From positions 558,001 through 622,000 of the forward strand of contig QHVT01000003.1 in assembly GCA_003223645.1 (NCBI GenBank): a DNA stretch of 64,000 nt, given 5' to 3'. Position numbers and translations under genes: made by a program. The notes below the pieces were generated by a model. That model was not told where the DNA came from. It saw only the letters and a list, made by a program, of their open reading frames with translations, and made no database searches. Of this stretch, positions 1 through 8,982 are shown piece after piece; positions within the stretch are counted from its first letter, which is position 1, and the number at the start of each line of letters is the position of its first letter. The stretch is from Acidobacteriota bacterium. GTDB taxonomy: Bacteria; Acidobacteriota; Thermoanaerobaculia; Gp7-AA8.

Positions 1-2
1 TC

Positions 3-806
3 GACGCGGGCTATGGCGCCGCGTATCGCATCGCGCCGGCAGTGTTCCGTCGCGCCGGCGCGGACGTCGTCGTCATTCACGACACGCCGAATGGACGCAA
101 TATCAACGAGCAATCGGGCGCGTTGCATCCCGAGCGGCTCGCGCAGGTCGTGGTCGAACAGTCGGCGGACTTCGGAGTCGCGTTCGACGGCGACGCCGAC
201 CGCGCGATCTTCGCCGATGACGCGGGAAAGATTCGCGACGGCGACGAGATCATTTATCTCTGGGCAAAGTACCTCCGCGCGCAGGGGAAGCTGCGCGGCG
301 ACGTCATCGTCACGACGGTGATGTCGAATTTCGGATTCGAGAAACAGTTGCACGCGGACGGCATTGAGCTGCTGCGCGCGCAGGTCGGCGACAAGTACGT
401 GCTCGAGCTCATGCTCGCCCGCGACGCGGTCCTCGGCGGCGAGCAGTCCGGCCACATCATCGACCGCCTCGTGCACACGACCGGCGACGGCATCCACACC
501 GCTCTCGTCTTCGGCCACATCCTCGGCACGATGCACGCGCCGTTCTCCAGGCTGCACGCGTTCGATCCGATGCCGCAGCTGCTGCTCAATCAGAAAGTGG
601 CCGCGAAGCCGCCGCTCGACTCGCTGCCGCGCTTTCAGGCCGCGCACGCGAAGTCCCTCGAAGCATTGCAGGGACGCGGACGCATTCTCGTGCGCTACTC
701 CGGCACGGAGAATCTCGTGCGCGTGATGGTCGAGGGCGAAGACGAGTCGCAGATTCGCGCGATCGCGGAAGAACTGCGGGACGTGTTGAGCGATGAGATT
801 CGATGA
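3..806 (+). CDS. glmM: Phosphoglucosamine mutase, 3' part (GlmM)
   Basis: This converts glucosamine-6-phosphate to glucosamine-1-phosphate for UDP-GlcNAc synthesis in the cytoplasm. The reading frame is open from base 3, so the N-terminal part with the phosphoserine loop lies outside the window. Visible alpha-D-phosphohexomutase motifs are the metal loop DGDADR, the sugar-binding loop GGEQSGH (the form usual for GlmM rather than phosphomannomutases) and the C-terminal phosphate-binding RYSGTEN followed by RVMVEG. It supplies precursor for the wall enzymes encoded further on. The stop codon at 804-806 is followed three bases later by a GTCATCCTGAG palindrome. A related hexose-phosphate mutase is the only real alternative. 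Confidence 0.9.
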   Translation, partial: DAGYGAAYRIAPAVFRRAGADVVVIHDTPNGRNINEQSGALHPERLAQVVVEQSADFGVAFDGDADRAIFADDAGKIRDGDEIIYLWAKYLRAQGKLRGDVIVTTVMSNFGFEKQLHADGIELLRAQVGDKYVLELMLARDAVLGGEQSGHIIDRLVHTTGDGIHTALVFGHILGTMHAPFSRLHAFDPMPQLLLNQKVAAKPPLDSLPRFQAAHAKSLEALQGRGRILVRYSGTENLVRVMVEGEDESQIRAIAEELRDVLSDEIR

Positions 807-809
807 TGT

Positions 810-908
810 GTCATCCTGAGCCGCGAAGACGGCGAAGGATCCCCGGCCGACGAGCGATGAACGTTCTTGCGCGGGGGATTCCTCGCCGTCTTTGCGGCTC
901 GGAATGAC
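810..908. repeat. GTCATCCTGAG-type palindrome, copy 1
   Basis: The left end reads GTCATCCTGAGCCGCGAAGA and the right end is its imperfect reverse complement, ending CTCGGAATGAC. The copy starts three bases after the glmM stop, and its right terminus contains the ATG (904-906) used by the next gene. Similar copies are at 20953, 36006, 45656, 46141, 50590 and 54543. Confidence 0.85.
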
Positions 909-1614
909 ACAACAACGCTGGTCGCTGCGAAACAAGGTCGCGCTCGTCACCGGCGCGACGGCCGGCATCGGACTCGCGGTCGCGGAAGAGCTGACGCGAT
1001 TCGGCGCGAAGGTGATTCGCGTCGCGCGCAAGAACGCCGACATCAACGCGGACGTGTCGATCGCCGAAGATCGCGCGCGCATCTTCCAGTCGATCGAGCA
1101 CCTCGACATCCTCGTCAACAACGCGGGGATGAACATCCGCAAGAAGGCGATCGAGTATTCGTACGACGAGTACGAGCGCATCCGCGCGCTGAACATGGAT
1201 GCGACCTTCGAGATGTGCCGGCTCGCGCATCCGCTCCTGAAAGCCGCGGGCGACGCCAGCGTCGTCAACGTCGCCTCCATCGCCGCCTCCCGTCACCTCG
1301 GCACCGGCGTTCCGTACGCCATGACGAAGGCGGCGGTCGCGCACATGACGCGCGGTCTCGCGGCGGAGTGGGCGAAGGACGGCATTCGCGTGAACGCGGT
1401 CGGCCCGTGGTACATCCGCACGCCGCTCGCGCAGCCGGTGCTCGACGATCCCGTCAGACTTGAGAAAATCCTCTCTGTCACTCCGTTAGGCCGGATCGGC
1501 GAGCCGGAGGAGGTCGCAAGCGTCGTGGCGTTCCTCTGTATGCCCGCGTCCGGTTACATCACCGGCGCATGCATCGACATCGACGGCGGATTCAGTGTCG
1601 CGGGCGTTTTTTAG
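904..1614 (+). CDS. SDR-family NAD(P)-dependent oxidoreductase
   Basis: A classical short-chain dehydrogenase/reductase of 236 residues, the usual length. The N-terminal Rossmann motif is TGATAGIG, followed by the NNAG motif. The catalytic set is a Ser in NVASIAAS and YxxxK in PYAMTKAA, and the C-terminal IDGGFSV is typical of the 3-oxoacyl-ACP reductase/tropinone reductase-like group. The substrate cannot be read from the sequence. I chose ATG 904 because the upstream alternative at 892 (TTG) is deeper inside the repeat; even ATG 904 lies in the last bases of the palindrome, so the repeat forms the whole 5' leader. It probably depends on read-through from glmM or a promoter inside the repeat. 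Confidence 0.88.
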   Translation: MTQQRWSLRNKVALVTGATAGIGLAVAEELTRFGAKVIRVARKNADINADVSIAEDRARIFQSIEHLDILVNNAGMNIRKKAIEYSYDEYERIRALNMDATFEMCRLAHPLLKAAGDASVVNVASIAASRHLGTGVPYAMTKAAVAHMTRGLAAEWAKDGIRVNAVGPWYIRTPLAQPVLDDPVRLEKILSVTPLGRIGEPEEVASVVAFLCMPASGYITGACIDIDGGFSVAGVF

Positions 1615-1666
1615 AGAACGCTCTGCTATAGTGCGCCATCCATTTTTTCCAGAGAGATGAGGTCGC

Positions 1667-2578
1667 ATGGCGAAGGCGCAGAAGAAACCGGCTGCAAAGG
1701 ACAAGAAACCGGCAGCCAAGAAGGTTGTGTCGAAGGTCAAAAAGGCCGCTAAGTCTCTGAAAACAAGGGTTGCGCCGAAGAAGAAGCCCGCGAAGCCGGC
1801 CAAGCCCGCGAAGAAGCCTCCCGCGAAAAAGCCCGCTCCGAAAAAGGTCGCCGCGAAGGTGAAGCAGGCGGCGAAGGCCATCAAGAAGGTCGTCGCGAAA
1901 GTCGCCGCGCCTGCAAAAAAGCCGGCTACTCCGAAACCGGCACCGGTCGTGGCAAAACCTGTCAAACCGGTCGCCGCCCCCAAACCTCCGGCCCCCGTTC
2001 CTCCAACCCCTCGCCCCGCGGAAGCCGAGAAAAAACGCGGCCGCCGCGCACGTCCGCGCGTGCAGTCGAGCGGCGCGCCGGTCGCGGCGTGGCTGTCGAC
2101 CGAGAAGCCGCGTGCGTCGTCGTTCATCCCCGCGCCTCCGCGCGCGGAAGCGCCGTCCGCGATCGCGGCTCCGCCTGCGTCGTCGGATCGTTTGATCCGT
2201 CCGGAAGACGTCGTGCATCCCGCGGTGCGCACCGTTCCGGTTCGCATCGACATCGAACAGGGCGCGGGTCGTTTCTACGTCATCGCCAGTGCCGAAGTCA
2301 CGGTGCGCGTCGGCGAAGGAATCGAGTGGGACTTCCGCTACGTCGGCGGCGCGGACGTGATGTGCGACGAGATCGTCATCGAGTTCGACAAGCCGTCGCC
2401 GTTTCCGCAGAGCGTGTACCGCTCGCGCAGACCCGGCGGCGCGCGCCCGCATCGTCAGCTCTCCGGCCCCTCGAGCGCGGCGTCGGCAGGCAAGCGCGTT
2501 CAGTACACGGCGCGCGGAATGACGGCGTTCAAGACCGAGCTCGCGTCGACGAAGTTGTGGGTGACGATTACGGCCTGA
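1667..2578 (+). CDS. Histone-H1-like lysine/alanine/proline-rich protein with C-terminal folded domain
   Basis: A 303-residue protein in two parts. Residues 1 to about 140 are almost only Lys, Ala, Pro and Val, with repeated AKKP, KPAKPAKP and KKVAAKV blocks, resembling eukaryotic H1 tails and bacterial H1-like proteins such as AlgP/HupN-type tails. After a Pro/Ala linker, residues about 185-303 form a compositionally normal domain with alternating hydrophobics (FYVIASAEVTVRVGEGIEWDF, then IVIEFDKPSPFP) that looks like a beta-sandwich. It ends with KLWVTITA. The basic part suggests nucleic acid or polyanion binding; the C-terminal domain is unrecognised. The ATG at 1667 follows a GAGG-like ribosome site. 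The neighbours give no functional hint. Confidence 0.75.
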   Translation: MAKAQKKPAAKDKKPAAKKVVSKVKKAAKSLKTRVAPKKKPAKPAKPAKKPPAKKPAPKKVAAKVKQAAKAIKKVVAKVAAPAKKPATPKPAPVVAKPVKPVAAPKPPAPVPPTPRPAEAEKKRGRRARPRVQSSGAPVAAWLSTEKPRASSFIPAPPRAEAPSAIAAPPASSDRLIRPEDVVHPAVRTVPVRIDIEQGAGRFYVIASAEVTVRVGEGIEWDFRYVGGADVMCDEIVIEFDKPSPFPQSVYRSRRPGGARPHRQLSGPSSAASAGKRVQYTARGMTAFKTELASTKLWVTITA

Positions 2579-2583
2579 CGGCC

Positions 2584-2702
2584 GAATTGAGGATTGGGAA
2601 TTGAGGATTGAGGAAGAGAGCGCGTCGGCGTACTTCCCTCAGTCCTCAGTCCTCAGTCCTCAGTCCTCAGTCCTCAATCCTCAATCCTCAATCCTCAATT
2701 CG
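2584..2702. repeat. Heptamer-armed palindrome, ATTGAGG/TCCTCAA type, copy 1
   Basis: The left arm has GAATTGAGG and further ATTGAGG-like units up to about 2614. The right arm, about 2640-2702, has five CAGTCCT-like and then several CAATCCT units, i.e. tandem 7-mers complementary to the left arm. It fills the space between two convergent genes. Its right end supplies the last codon and TGA stop of carB (2695-2700). Confidence 0.9.
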
Positions 2703-5700
2703 CGACGCGCAGCGTCGCGCCATGCTGCTCCTGCAGCGCGGCGAACGAGCTCGCGCCTTCTTTCAGTGAGCGGATGCCTTCGACGCATGCGGTTGCGGCG
2801 GTGAGCGTGGTGATGCAGGGGATGTTCATCTGCAGCGCGGTGCGGCGGATGTAGGTGTCGTCGACGAACGCCGATTTTCCGAACGGCGTGTTGATCGCGA
2901 GCGCGACCTCGCCGTTGATCATGCGGTCGACGATGTTCGGCCGCGCCTCGTGCACTTTCATCACCAGCTCGGACTCGACGCCGTTCTTCATCAGGAACTC
3001 GCGCGTGCCGCCGGTGGCGATGATACGGAAGCCGAGGGAGCCGAGCTCGCGGGCGAGATGCGCAACCATCGGACGCTTGTCGTTGTCGTTGACGGAGATG
3101 AACGCGCACCCTTCGAGCGGCAGCTTCGTCCCCGCGCCTAACAGCGCTTTTGCGTAAGCCTCGCCGAAACTGTACGAACTGCCCATCACTTCGCCGGTCG
3201 ACTTCATTTCCGGTCCGAGGACCGTGTCCTCGCGCGGAAAACGATTGAACGGGAAGACCGGCGCTTTGACGAAGTAGCCGTCGACACGCGGCTCCGTGGT
3301 CAGGCCGAGCGAGCGCAGCGAGTGGCCGGCCATCACTTTCGCCGCGATTTTTGCGAACGGCACGCCCGTCGCCTTCGAGACATACGGCACGGTGCGCGAC
3401 GCGCGCGGATTCACTTCGAGGACGTATAGCTCGCCCTGATAAATCGCGTACTGCACGTTCATCAGGCCGATGACGTTGAGCGCGCGTGCGAGCTCGATCG
3501 TGCGGCGGCGAATCTTGTCCTGTTCGCGCGCGCCGATGATGTACGGCGGAATGACCGTCGTCGAGTCGCCGGAGTGAATGCCGGCTTCTTCGATGTGCTC
3601 CATGACGCCGGCGACGACGACGTCCGTGCCGTCGCCGATCGCGTCGACGTCGATCTCGATCGCGTCTTCCAGAAAGTGATCGACGAGGATCGGATGTCCC
3701 GGCGCGGCTTCGACGGCGCGCGCCATGTATGCGCTGAGCGCGGCGTCGTCGTACACGATCGCCATCGCGCGGCCGCCCAACACGTACGACGGGCGGACGA
3801 CGACCGGATAACCGACGTGCCGCGCGACGTCGAGCGCATCCTTCTCATTGAGCGCGGTGCCGTGCTTCGGAACGAGGATCGAGTGCGTGCGCGCGAGCTC
3901 GCCGAACCGCTCGCGGTCTTCGGCGATGTCGATCGAGTCGACCGACGTTCCCCACATCGGCACACCCGCGTCGGACAATGCCTTCGCGAGCTTCAGCGGC
4001 GTTTGTCCGCCGAACTGCACGATCACGCCTTCCGGCTTTTCGAGATTGACGATCTCCAGCACGTCTTCGAGCGTGAGCGGCTCGAAGTAGAGGCGGTCGG
4101 ACGTGTCGTAGTCCGTCGACACCGTCTCCGGATTGCAATTGACCATGATGGTCTCGAAGCCGATCTCGCGCAGCGCGAACGATGCGTGCACGCAGCAGGT
4201 GTCGAACTCGATGCCCTGGCCGATACGATTCGGACCCGAGCCGAGGATCATCACCTTGCGGCGCGAGGTCGGATCGGCTTCGTTCTCGATCTCGTACGTC
4301 GAGTAGAGATACGGCGTCGTCGCTTCGAACTCGGCCGCGCACGTGTCGACGCGTTTGTAGACCGGACGGATGCCTTTTGCGTGACGCTCGTCGCGCACTT
4401 CCTGCTCCGTCCGTCCCTGCAGCTTCGCGATCTGGCGATCGGAGAAGCCGTTACGCTTCATCGTGCGGATATCGTGAATGCCGAGCTCCATCTCCACGAT
4501 GTCGCGGATCTCGCGGAGGAACCACGGATCGATGTTCGACAGCGCGTAAATCTCGTCGACGTTCAACCCCACGCGGAACGCGTCGCCGACCGCGAAGATG
4601 CGCTCCGGCGTCGGTGTGCGCAAGAGCTCGGACATCCCCTCGCGCGTGTAGTTGCGCGTCTCGAGTCCCGACACGCCGATCTCCAGCGAGCGCAATCCTT
4701 TTTGCAATGCCTCGTTGAACGTGCGGCCGATCGCCATCGACTCACCGACCGACTGCATCGAGAAACTGAGATGTTGCGGCGTGTTCGGAAACTTCTCGAA
4801 CGAGAAGCGCGGGATTTTCACCACCACGTAATCAATGGACGGCTCGAACGACGCCGGCGTTTTCTTCGTGATGTCGTTCGGGATCTCGTCGAGCGTATAG
4901 CCGGCGGCGAGCTTGGCCGCGAATTTCGCGATCGGGAATCCCGTCGCCTTCGACGCGAGCGCGGACGATCGCGACACGCGCGGATTCATCTCGATCGCGA
5001 GTCGCCGTCCGGTCTTCGGATGCACTGCGAACTGGATGTTCGATCCGCCGGTCTCGACGCCGATCGCGCGGATGATGCGCTTTGCTTCGTCGCGCATCGC
5101 CTGGTACTCGTCGTTCGTCAGCGTCTGCTGCGGCGCGACCGTGATCGAGTCGCCGGTGTGCACGCCCATCGGATCGAAGTTCTCGATCGAGCAGACGATG
5201 ATCACGTTGTCCGCCTTGTCGCGCATCACCTCGAGCTCGAACTCTTTCCAGCCGATCACCGACTCTTCGACGAGCACGCGATGCACCGGCGAGAGCTCGA
5301 GTCCGCCCGCGACGATGGCGCGCAGCTCTTCGACGTTGTAGGCGATGCCGCCGCCCGAACCGCCGAGGGTGAACGACGGGCGGACCACGAGCGGATAGCC
5401 GAGGGTCGCCGCGAAATTCTCGGCGTCGTCGACGTTCGCCGCGTACACCGACTGCGGCACTTCGACGCCGATGCGCGTCATGCAGTCTTTGAACAGCTGG
5501 CGGTCTTCCGCGGTCTTGATCGCGTCATAGTTCGCGCCGATCAACTCGACGCCGTGCCGCTGCAGCGCGCCGTTTTCGTACAACGCGGTGGCGAGGTTGA
5601 TGCCGGTCTGTCCGCCGACCGTCGGCAGAATCGCGTCGGGTTTCTCGCGCTCGATGATGCGCTCGAGCACCTCCGGCGTCAGCGGCTCGATGTACGTGCG

Positions 5701-5886
5701 GTCCGCGAATTCCGGGTCGGTCATGATCGTCGCGGGGTTCGAGTTGACGAGGATGATGCGGTATCCCTCGTCCTTCAGCGCTTTGCACGCCTGCGTGCCG
5801 GAGTAGTCGAACTCGACGGCCTGGCCAATGACGATGGGACCCGATCCGATGATGAGAATGGAGTGGAGGTCGGTCCGCTTCGGCAC
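2695..5886 (-). CDS. carB: Carbamoyl-phosphate synthase large subunit
   Basis: This makes carbamoyl phosphate from bicarbonate, ammonia and two ATP, for pyrimidines and arginine. At 1063 residues it has the full family length: first ATP-grasp half (residues 1-400; [17 protein letters not shown] and [11 protein letters not shown]), oligomerisation region (about 400-550), second ATP-grasp half ([25 protein letters not shown]) and a C-terminal MGS-like allosteric domain (about 935-1063) with IATGGT and AINTPFGK. No carA lies next to it. The start is a GTG at 5886; the next gene diverges from a GTG only 21 bases away, so the transcript leader must be very short. The stop codon is supplied by the flanking ATTGAGG repeat. 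Confidence 0.98.
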   Translation of the reverse strand: MPKRTDLHSILIIGSGPIVIGQAVEFDYSGTQACKALKDEGYRIILVNSNPATIMTDPEFADRTYIEPLTPEVLERIIEREKPDAILPTVGGQTGINLATALYENGALQRHGVELIGANYDAIKTAEDRQLFKDCMTRIGVEVPQSVYAANVDDAENFAATLGYPLVVRPSFTLGGSGGGIAYNVEELRAIVAGGLELSPVHRVLVEESVIGWKEFELEVMRDKADNVIIVCSIENFDPMGVHTGDSITVAPQQTLTNDEYQAMRDEAKRIIRAIGVETGGSNIQFAVHPKTGRRLAIEMNPRVSRSSALASKATGFPIAKFAAKLAAGYTLDEIPNDITKKTPASFEPSIDYVVVKIPRFSFEKFPNTPQHLSFSMQSVGESMAIGRTFNEALQKGLRSLEIGVSGLETRNYTREGMSELLRTPTPERIFAVGDAFRVGLNVDEIYALSNIDPWFLREIRDIVEMELGIHDIRTMKRNGFSDRQIAKLQGRTEQEVRDERHAKGIRPVYKRVDTCAAEFEATTPYLYSTYEIENEADPTSRRKVMILGSGPNRIGQGIEFDTCCVHASFALREIGFETIMVNCNPETVSTDYDTSDRLYFEPLTLEDVLEIVNLEKPEGVIVQFGGQTPLKLAKALSDAGVPMWGTSVDSIDIAEDRERFGELARTHSILVPKHGTALNEKDALDVARHVGYPVVVRPSYVLGGRAMAIVYDDAALSAYMARAVEAAPGHPILVDHFLEDAIEIDVDAIGDGTDVVVAGVMEHIEEAGIHSGDSTTVIPPYIIGAREQDKIRRRTIELARALNVIGLMNVQYAIYQGELYVLEVNPRASRTVPYVSKATGVPFAKIAAKVMAGHSLRSLGLTTEPRVDGYFVKAPVFPFNRFPREDTVLGPEMKSTGEVMGSSYSFGEAYAKALLGAGTKLPLEGCAFISVNDNDKRPMVAHLARELGSLGFRIIATGGTREFLMKNGVESELVMKVHEARPNIVDRMINGEVALAINTPFGKSAFVDDTYIRRTALQMNIPCITTLTAATACVEGIRSLKEGASSFAALQEQHGATLRVAN

Positions 5887-5907
5887 TGGCGCGCATAGTA
5901 TACGGAC

Positions 5908-6405
5908 GTGAAGCGCTTCATCGAGTGGGATTCGATCGACGTTCGCGTCGACGGCGAAAAAATCGCGGCGATGGCTCGCGAGATCGTCGCGGCGGAGCCG
6001 ATGATCGAAAAGCTCGCCCTCAAATTCTCGAACGGGCTGCTGCGCGTCGAAGGAAAGATTCGCAAAGTCATCAGCGTGCCGTTCAGTGTCGAAATCACGC
6101 GATTCGAAGCGAACGGCACGACCGTGAAAGTGCCGCTCGCGCGCGTGTCGGCAGGGCCGATTCCGATTCCGACGCTGCTGATCGGTCTCATGCGCGACCG
6201 CTTTCCGAAAGATCTCGTACGCTATGAAGAGCCGGCGACGCTGGTGATGTCGCTGGATCGATTTTTGCCACCTTTTGTGAGCGCCGACATCCAGAAGATC
6301 TGGATCATTGACGGCGGTCTCGCCGTGACGCTCGGACGAGGCGGCGCCGATTTACCGGCTGGAGGTTTCGATGTCGGAACAGGAACAGGAATCGAGTCTC
6401 GATGA
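5908..6405 (+). CDS. Conserved hypothetical protein, 165 aa
   Basis: I do not recognise the family. It has no signal peptide or membrane segment. The composition is that of a folded protein, with alternating beta-like stretches ([20 protein letters not shown], then [17 protein letters not shown]), an amphipathic Ile/Leu-rich middle ([15 protein letters not shown]), and [15 protein letters not shown] near the end. The pattern vaguely recalls small lipid-binding TULIP or DUF2993-like folds, but that is a weak inference. The start is a GTG at 5908, diverging from carB with a 21-base gap that contains the -10-like TAGTAT. Its last 35 bases overlap the next gene, so the two are probably translationally coupled. 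Confidence 0.7.
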   Translation: MKRFIEWDSIDVRVDGEKIAAMAREIVAAEPMIEKLALKFSNGLLRVEGKIRKVISVPFSVEITRFEANGTTVKVPLARVSAGPIPIPTLLIGLMRDRFPKDLVRYEEPATLVMSLDRFLPPFVSADIQKIWIIDGGLAVTLGRGGADLPAGGFDVGTGTGIESR

Positions 6406-6868
6406 AATGACGGAGCTCGCCGCACCGGTGTCGAGCGACCGCGCGCAGCGCTTCTACGATCGCATTCGCCAGCGCATTCAGAATTTTCTCCGCGAGCGCG
6501 CGCACCTGGAGAAATCGGCGCACTATCTCCTGCTCGCGCCCGACGTGTTCATGCTGCTGTGGCGTCTCGTCAACGACGCGCGCGTCAACGCGAAGAACAA
6601 GCTTCTCCTCGGCAGCGGACTCGCCTACTTTTTCTTCCCGCTCGACATCATGCCCGAGGCGTTGTTGGGGCCCATTGGGTACATGGACGACCTCGTGTTC
6701 TCGGTTTACCTCCTAAATAAGATCCTCACCGACACCGATCCGGAAGTCCTGCGCCAGCACTGGAGCGGATCGGAAGACGTGCTCACCACAATCACGAATG
6801 TGCTCAACGCCGCGGACGGCCTGGTCGGAAAGGACCTGTTCGGGCGGCTGAAGAACATTGTGAAATAA
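6371..6868 (+). CDS. YkvA family protein (DUF1232)
   Basis: A 165-residue protein whose centre carries the YkvA/DUF1232 signature: KNKLLLGSGLAYFFFPLDIM, then PEALLGPIGYMDDLVF. This hydrophobic hairpin contains the typical Pro-Asp pair and the D-D that characterise the family. An acidic, helical N-terminal 50 residues precede it (QRFYDRIRQRIQNFLRER). The biochemical function of the family is unknown; a membrane association is likely from the hydrophobic core. It overlaps the upstream unknown gene by 35 bases in another frame. A GCGCAACC-type palindrome starts on the base after its stop codon. Confidence 0.85.
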   Translation: MSEQEQESSLDEMTELAAPVSSDRAQRFYDRIRQRIQNFLRERAHLEKSAHYLLLAPDVFMLLWRLVNDARVNAKNKLLLGSGLAYFFFPLDIMPEALLGPIGYMDDLVFSVYLLNKILTDTDPEVLRQHWSGSEDVLTTITNVLNAADGLVGKDLFGRLKNIVK

Positions 6869-6955
6869 GCGGTTACGCGTTTACGCAGTCGCGCGGTTAC
6901 GCAGCGACTGCCGATCGAACGGCGCGCAACCGCGCAACCGAGAAAGCGCGCAACC
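6869..6955. repeat. Octamer-armed palindrome, GCGGTTAC/GCGCAACC type, copy 1
   Basis: The left part has GCGGTTACGCGTTTACGCAG and a second GCGGTTACGCAG. The right part has the near-complementary GCGCAACCGCGCAACCG and a third GCGCAACC. The unit period is 8 on the right arm. It begins on the base after the YkvA-family stop codon and ends 25 bases before the MraZ operator. Related copies lie at 18235 (inside murG) and 57748. Confidence 0.8.
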
Positions 6956-6980
6956 CCAACAACTAACGGCTGCGTTTGCT

Positions 6981-7015
6981 GTGGATTTTGGTGGACTAAA
7001 GTGGCTAATGGTGGT
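6981..7015 (+). promoter_or_regulatory. MraZ operator: four GTGGN repeats at 10-bp period
   Basis: GTGGA, GTGGA, GTGGC and GTGGT start at 6981, 6991, 7001 and 7011, an exact 10-bp spacing that puts all four on one face of the helix. MraZ of other bacteria is known to bind direct TGGG- or GTGG-like repeats spaced by about 5 nt just upstream of its own gene. The location directly before mraZ makes autoregulation of the whole dcw cluster the obvious reading. I did not find a convincing -35/-10 pair around it. Confidence 0.85.
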
Positions 7016-7044
7016 AGAAACTCTCTTCAAAGCGTAGGAAAACA

Positions 7045-7497
7045 GTGGAACTTAGCGTTTTGATGGGGCACAGCCCCGCGAAGATCGACGAGAAGGGTCG
7101 TCTCAAAGTGCCGTCTTCTTTCCGGAAGATCATCGAAGAGCGGTACGGGGCGGACTGCTTCATCACGTCGACGGACGGCGAGCACGCGCTCGTCTATCCG
7201 CTGCCGGTGTGGTTCGATTTTCAGTCGCGGCTCGCGAAAGTGCCGTCGACGTCGCAGGCGCGCCGCCGGCTGATGGAGCGCGTGAACTACTTCGGGCAGG
7301 TTTCGACGCTCGACGCGCAGGGACGCGTGCTCGTTCCGGCCGTGCTGCGCGACGTGGCCGGCATCACCGAAGACGTGGTCGTTCTCGGCAGTCAGGACCA
7401 CCTGATCGTCTGGAACGAAGAGCGGATGAAGAAGCGGCTCACCGCCGCGCCGCTCACTGAGGAAGATTTCAAGGAGCTCGAGCTTCATGGTGTCTAG
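7045..7497 (+). CDS. mraZ: Transcriptional regulator MraZ
   Basis: MraZ is an AbrB-fold DNA-binding protein that represses its own promoter and the downstream division and cell wall cluster. The 150-residue protein has the duplicated family signature: DEKGRLKVPSSFRKII near residue 15 and LDAQGRVLVPAVLRD near residue 90. I use the GTG at 7045 because an AGGA ribosome site lies about 6 bases upstream; an ATG at 7063 in the same frame is possible. Four operator repeats lie just upstream, and rsmH starts three bases after the stop. It is the first gene of the cluster, as in most bacteria. Confidence 0.97.
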   Translation: MELSVLMGHSPAKIDEKGRLKVPSSFRKIIEERYGADCFITSTDGEHALVYPLPVWFDFQSRLAKVPSTSQARRRLMERVNYFGQVSTLDAQGRVLVPAVLRDVAGITEDVVVLGSQDHLIVWNEERMKKRLTAAPLTEEDFKELELHGV

Positions 7498-7499
7498 CC

Positions 7500-8420
7500 A
7501 TGAAACACGAGCCGGTTCTTTTCAACGAAATTCTCGAGTCCCTGATCCCGAGCCGCACGGACGGAACGATCGTCGATGCGACTCTGGGTCTCGGCGGACA
7601 TGCGGAGGGCGTGCTGGAACGTCATCCGAGTGTGCGGCTGATCGGCATCGATCGCGATCCGGAGGCGCTCGAGCGGTCGCGGCAGCGGCTGGCCCGCTTC
7701 GGCGACCGCGTGACGCTCGTTCGCGGGCTGCACGAATCGCTCATTGACATCCTGAAGCAGTCCGGCACGGAGACGATCAGCGGCCTCCTCGCCGACCTCG
7801 GCGTCTCATCGATGCAGCTCGACGACGCATCGCGCGGATTCTCATTCCGCTACGACGCGCCGCTCGACATGCGCATGGGACCGGAAGGCACGACGGCCGC
7901 CGACCTCGTGAGCTCGCTCGACGAGTACGAGCTGGCGCGCATTCTTCGCGACTACGGGGAAGAGCCGATGGCGCGGCGGATCGCACGAGCGATCGTCGCG
8001 GCGCGAAGCGAAGCGCCGATCGAAACGACGTCGCGTCTCGCGGAGATCATCCGCGGCGTGAAGCGTCCGCGGTTCGGCGACATCGATCCGTCGACGCTCA
8101 CGTTCCAGGCGTTGCGCATCGCAACGAACGAGGAGCTGACGGGGCTCGATCGCTTCCTTGACGACGCGGTGAGCGTCCTCGAGAGCGGCGCGAGGATCGC
8201 GATCATCTCGTTTCACTCGCTCGAGGATCGCATCGTCAAGCGCGCGTTCCGCCGGCTGGAAGGCGAATGTACCTGCCCGCGGAATCTGCCGGTTTGCGGA
8301 TGCGGCGCGAAGGAAATCGTCAACGTGCTGACCCATCGTCCGGTGACTGCTTCAGAAGAAGAAATCGCAAGGAATCCGCGATCGCGCAGTGCGAAGCTGC
8401 GAGTCGCGGAGAAGTTGTGA
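7500..8420 (+). CDS. rsmH: 16S rRNA (cytosine1402-N4)-methyltransferase RsmH (MraW)
   Basis: It N4-methylates C1402 of 16S rRNA with S-adenosylmethionine. The 306-residue protein shows the family start KHEPVLFNEIL, a SAM loop DATLGLGGHAEGVL, GIDRDPEALE, the LLADLGVSSMQLDD block and the C-terminal IISFHSLEDRIVKRAF followed by a CTCPRNLPVCGCG cysteine segment and the typical ending PRSRSAKLRVAEK. It starts three bases after mraZ, so the two are translationally linked. Downstream is an unusually long 178-base gap filled with a G-rich palindrome before ftsL. Confidence 0.98.
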   Translation: MKHEPVLFNEILESLIPSRTDGTIVDATLGLGGHAEGVLERHPSVRLIGIDRDPEALERSRQRLARFGDRVTLVRGLHESLIDILKQSGTETISGLLADLGVSSMQLDDASRGFSFRYDAPLDMRMGPEGTTAADLVSSLDEYELARILRDYGEEPMARRIARAIVAARSEAPIETTSRLAEIIRGVKRPRFGDIDPSTLTFQALRIATNEELTGLDRFLDDAVSVLESGARIAIISFHSLEDRIVKRAFRRLEGECTCPRNLPVCGCGAKEIVNVLTHRPVTASEEEIARNPRSRSAKLRVAEKL

Positions 8421-8440
8421 AGATGTTTGGAGCCCAGGAG

Positions 8441-8566
8441 CAAGGGTGAAGGTTGGGGAAGGGTGGGTGTGTGTGCGGCGGGGGAGCTCGGGAGGGGTGG
8501 AGCGTGGAGCGTGGGTGTGTGTGGATGGCTCGTCACGCCGTGCTTGTAGGCAGATCTTCACCCTTG
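8441..8566. repeat. G-rich palindrome between rsmH and ftsL
   Basis: CAAGGGTGAAG at 8441-8451 is perfectly complementary to CTTCACCCTTG at 8556-8566. The interior of the + strand is very G-rich, with runs GGGG (8455), GGG (8461), GGG (8465) and GGGGG (8480). It also holds two copies of GGGTGTGTGTG and a doubled GTGGAGC. It has the general layout of the other dispersed palindromes but a different unit. No gene is evident in it. Confidence 0.7.
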
Positions 8567-8598
8567 TTCGTTGACTTCGTGCATCTCGGTCCCCGGTC

Positions 8599-8982
8599 AT
8601 GTACACGCAGAAGAAACCGATCGAAAACACGCACATCGTTCGTGAGCGCGACCGACAGCGCTTCCGCGAGCTCCTCGCCGTCCTCTCCCTCGGCATCCCG
8701 ATCGGTCTGTTCCTCCTCCTCTTCACCTGGCAAAACCTCGAAGTCATCCGCCTGGGCCGCGAAGCCACGCGCCTCCAGAAATCGCTGAAGGACATCGAAG
8801 TCGAGCACAAGACCCTGCAGCTGGAGCTGGATCGGATGACGTCTTTCGAGACGGTCGAGACCAAGGCGAAGACGCTGGGCTTCGAAGCGACCGATCCGAA
8901 AGCGATCGTGATTGTCGATACGAAGGCAGAAGGCAGAAGGCAGAAGGCAGAAGGCAGAACCACTGAGGCGAGCGCGCCATGA
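8599..8982 (+). CDS. ftsL: Cell division protein FtsL
   Basis: A small bitopic divisome protein of 127 residues. A basic cytoplasmic N-terminus (RERDRQRFRELL) is followed by one membrane segment (about residues 26-46, LAVLSLGIPIGLFLLLFTW) and a periplasmic coiled coil (LGREATRLQKSLKDIEVEHK) ending in the TKAKTLGFEATDPKAIVIVD block common to FtsL/FtsB proteins. Position between rsmH and ftsI fits ftsL exactly. The last 20 residues, from about 108 on (KAEGRRQKAEGR), are encoded by the left arm of a GCAGAAG palindrome, so its natural C-terminus has been replaced or extended by repeat DNA. Confidence 0.88.
   Translation: MYTQKKPIENTHIVRERDRQRFRELLAVLSLGIPIGLFLLLFTWQNLEVIRLGREATRLQKSLKDIEVEHKTLQLELDRMTSFETVETKAKTLGFEATDPKAIVIVDTKAEGRRQKAEGRTTEASAP

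Noticed and set aside
1627-1632. TATAGT as a -10 box for the lysine-rich protein gene
   Set aside because: No acceptable -35 hexamer was found at 16-18 bases upstream.
3574-5898. A 774-codon open frame antisense to carB
   Set aside because: It is a shadow of the intact carB gene; its product is extremely Arg/Asp-rich with no motif, as expected from the high-GC opposite strand.
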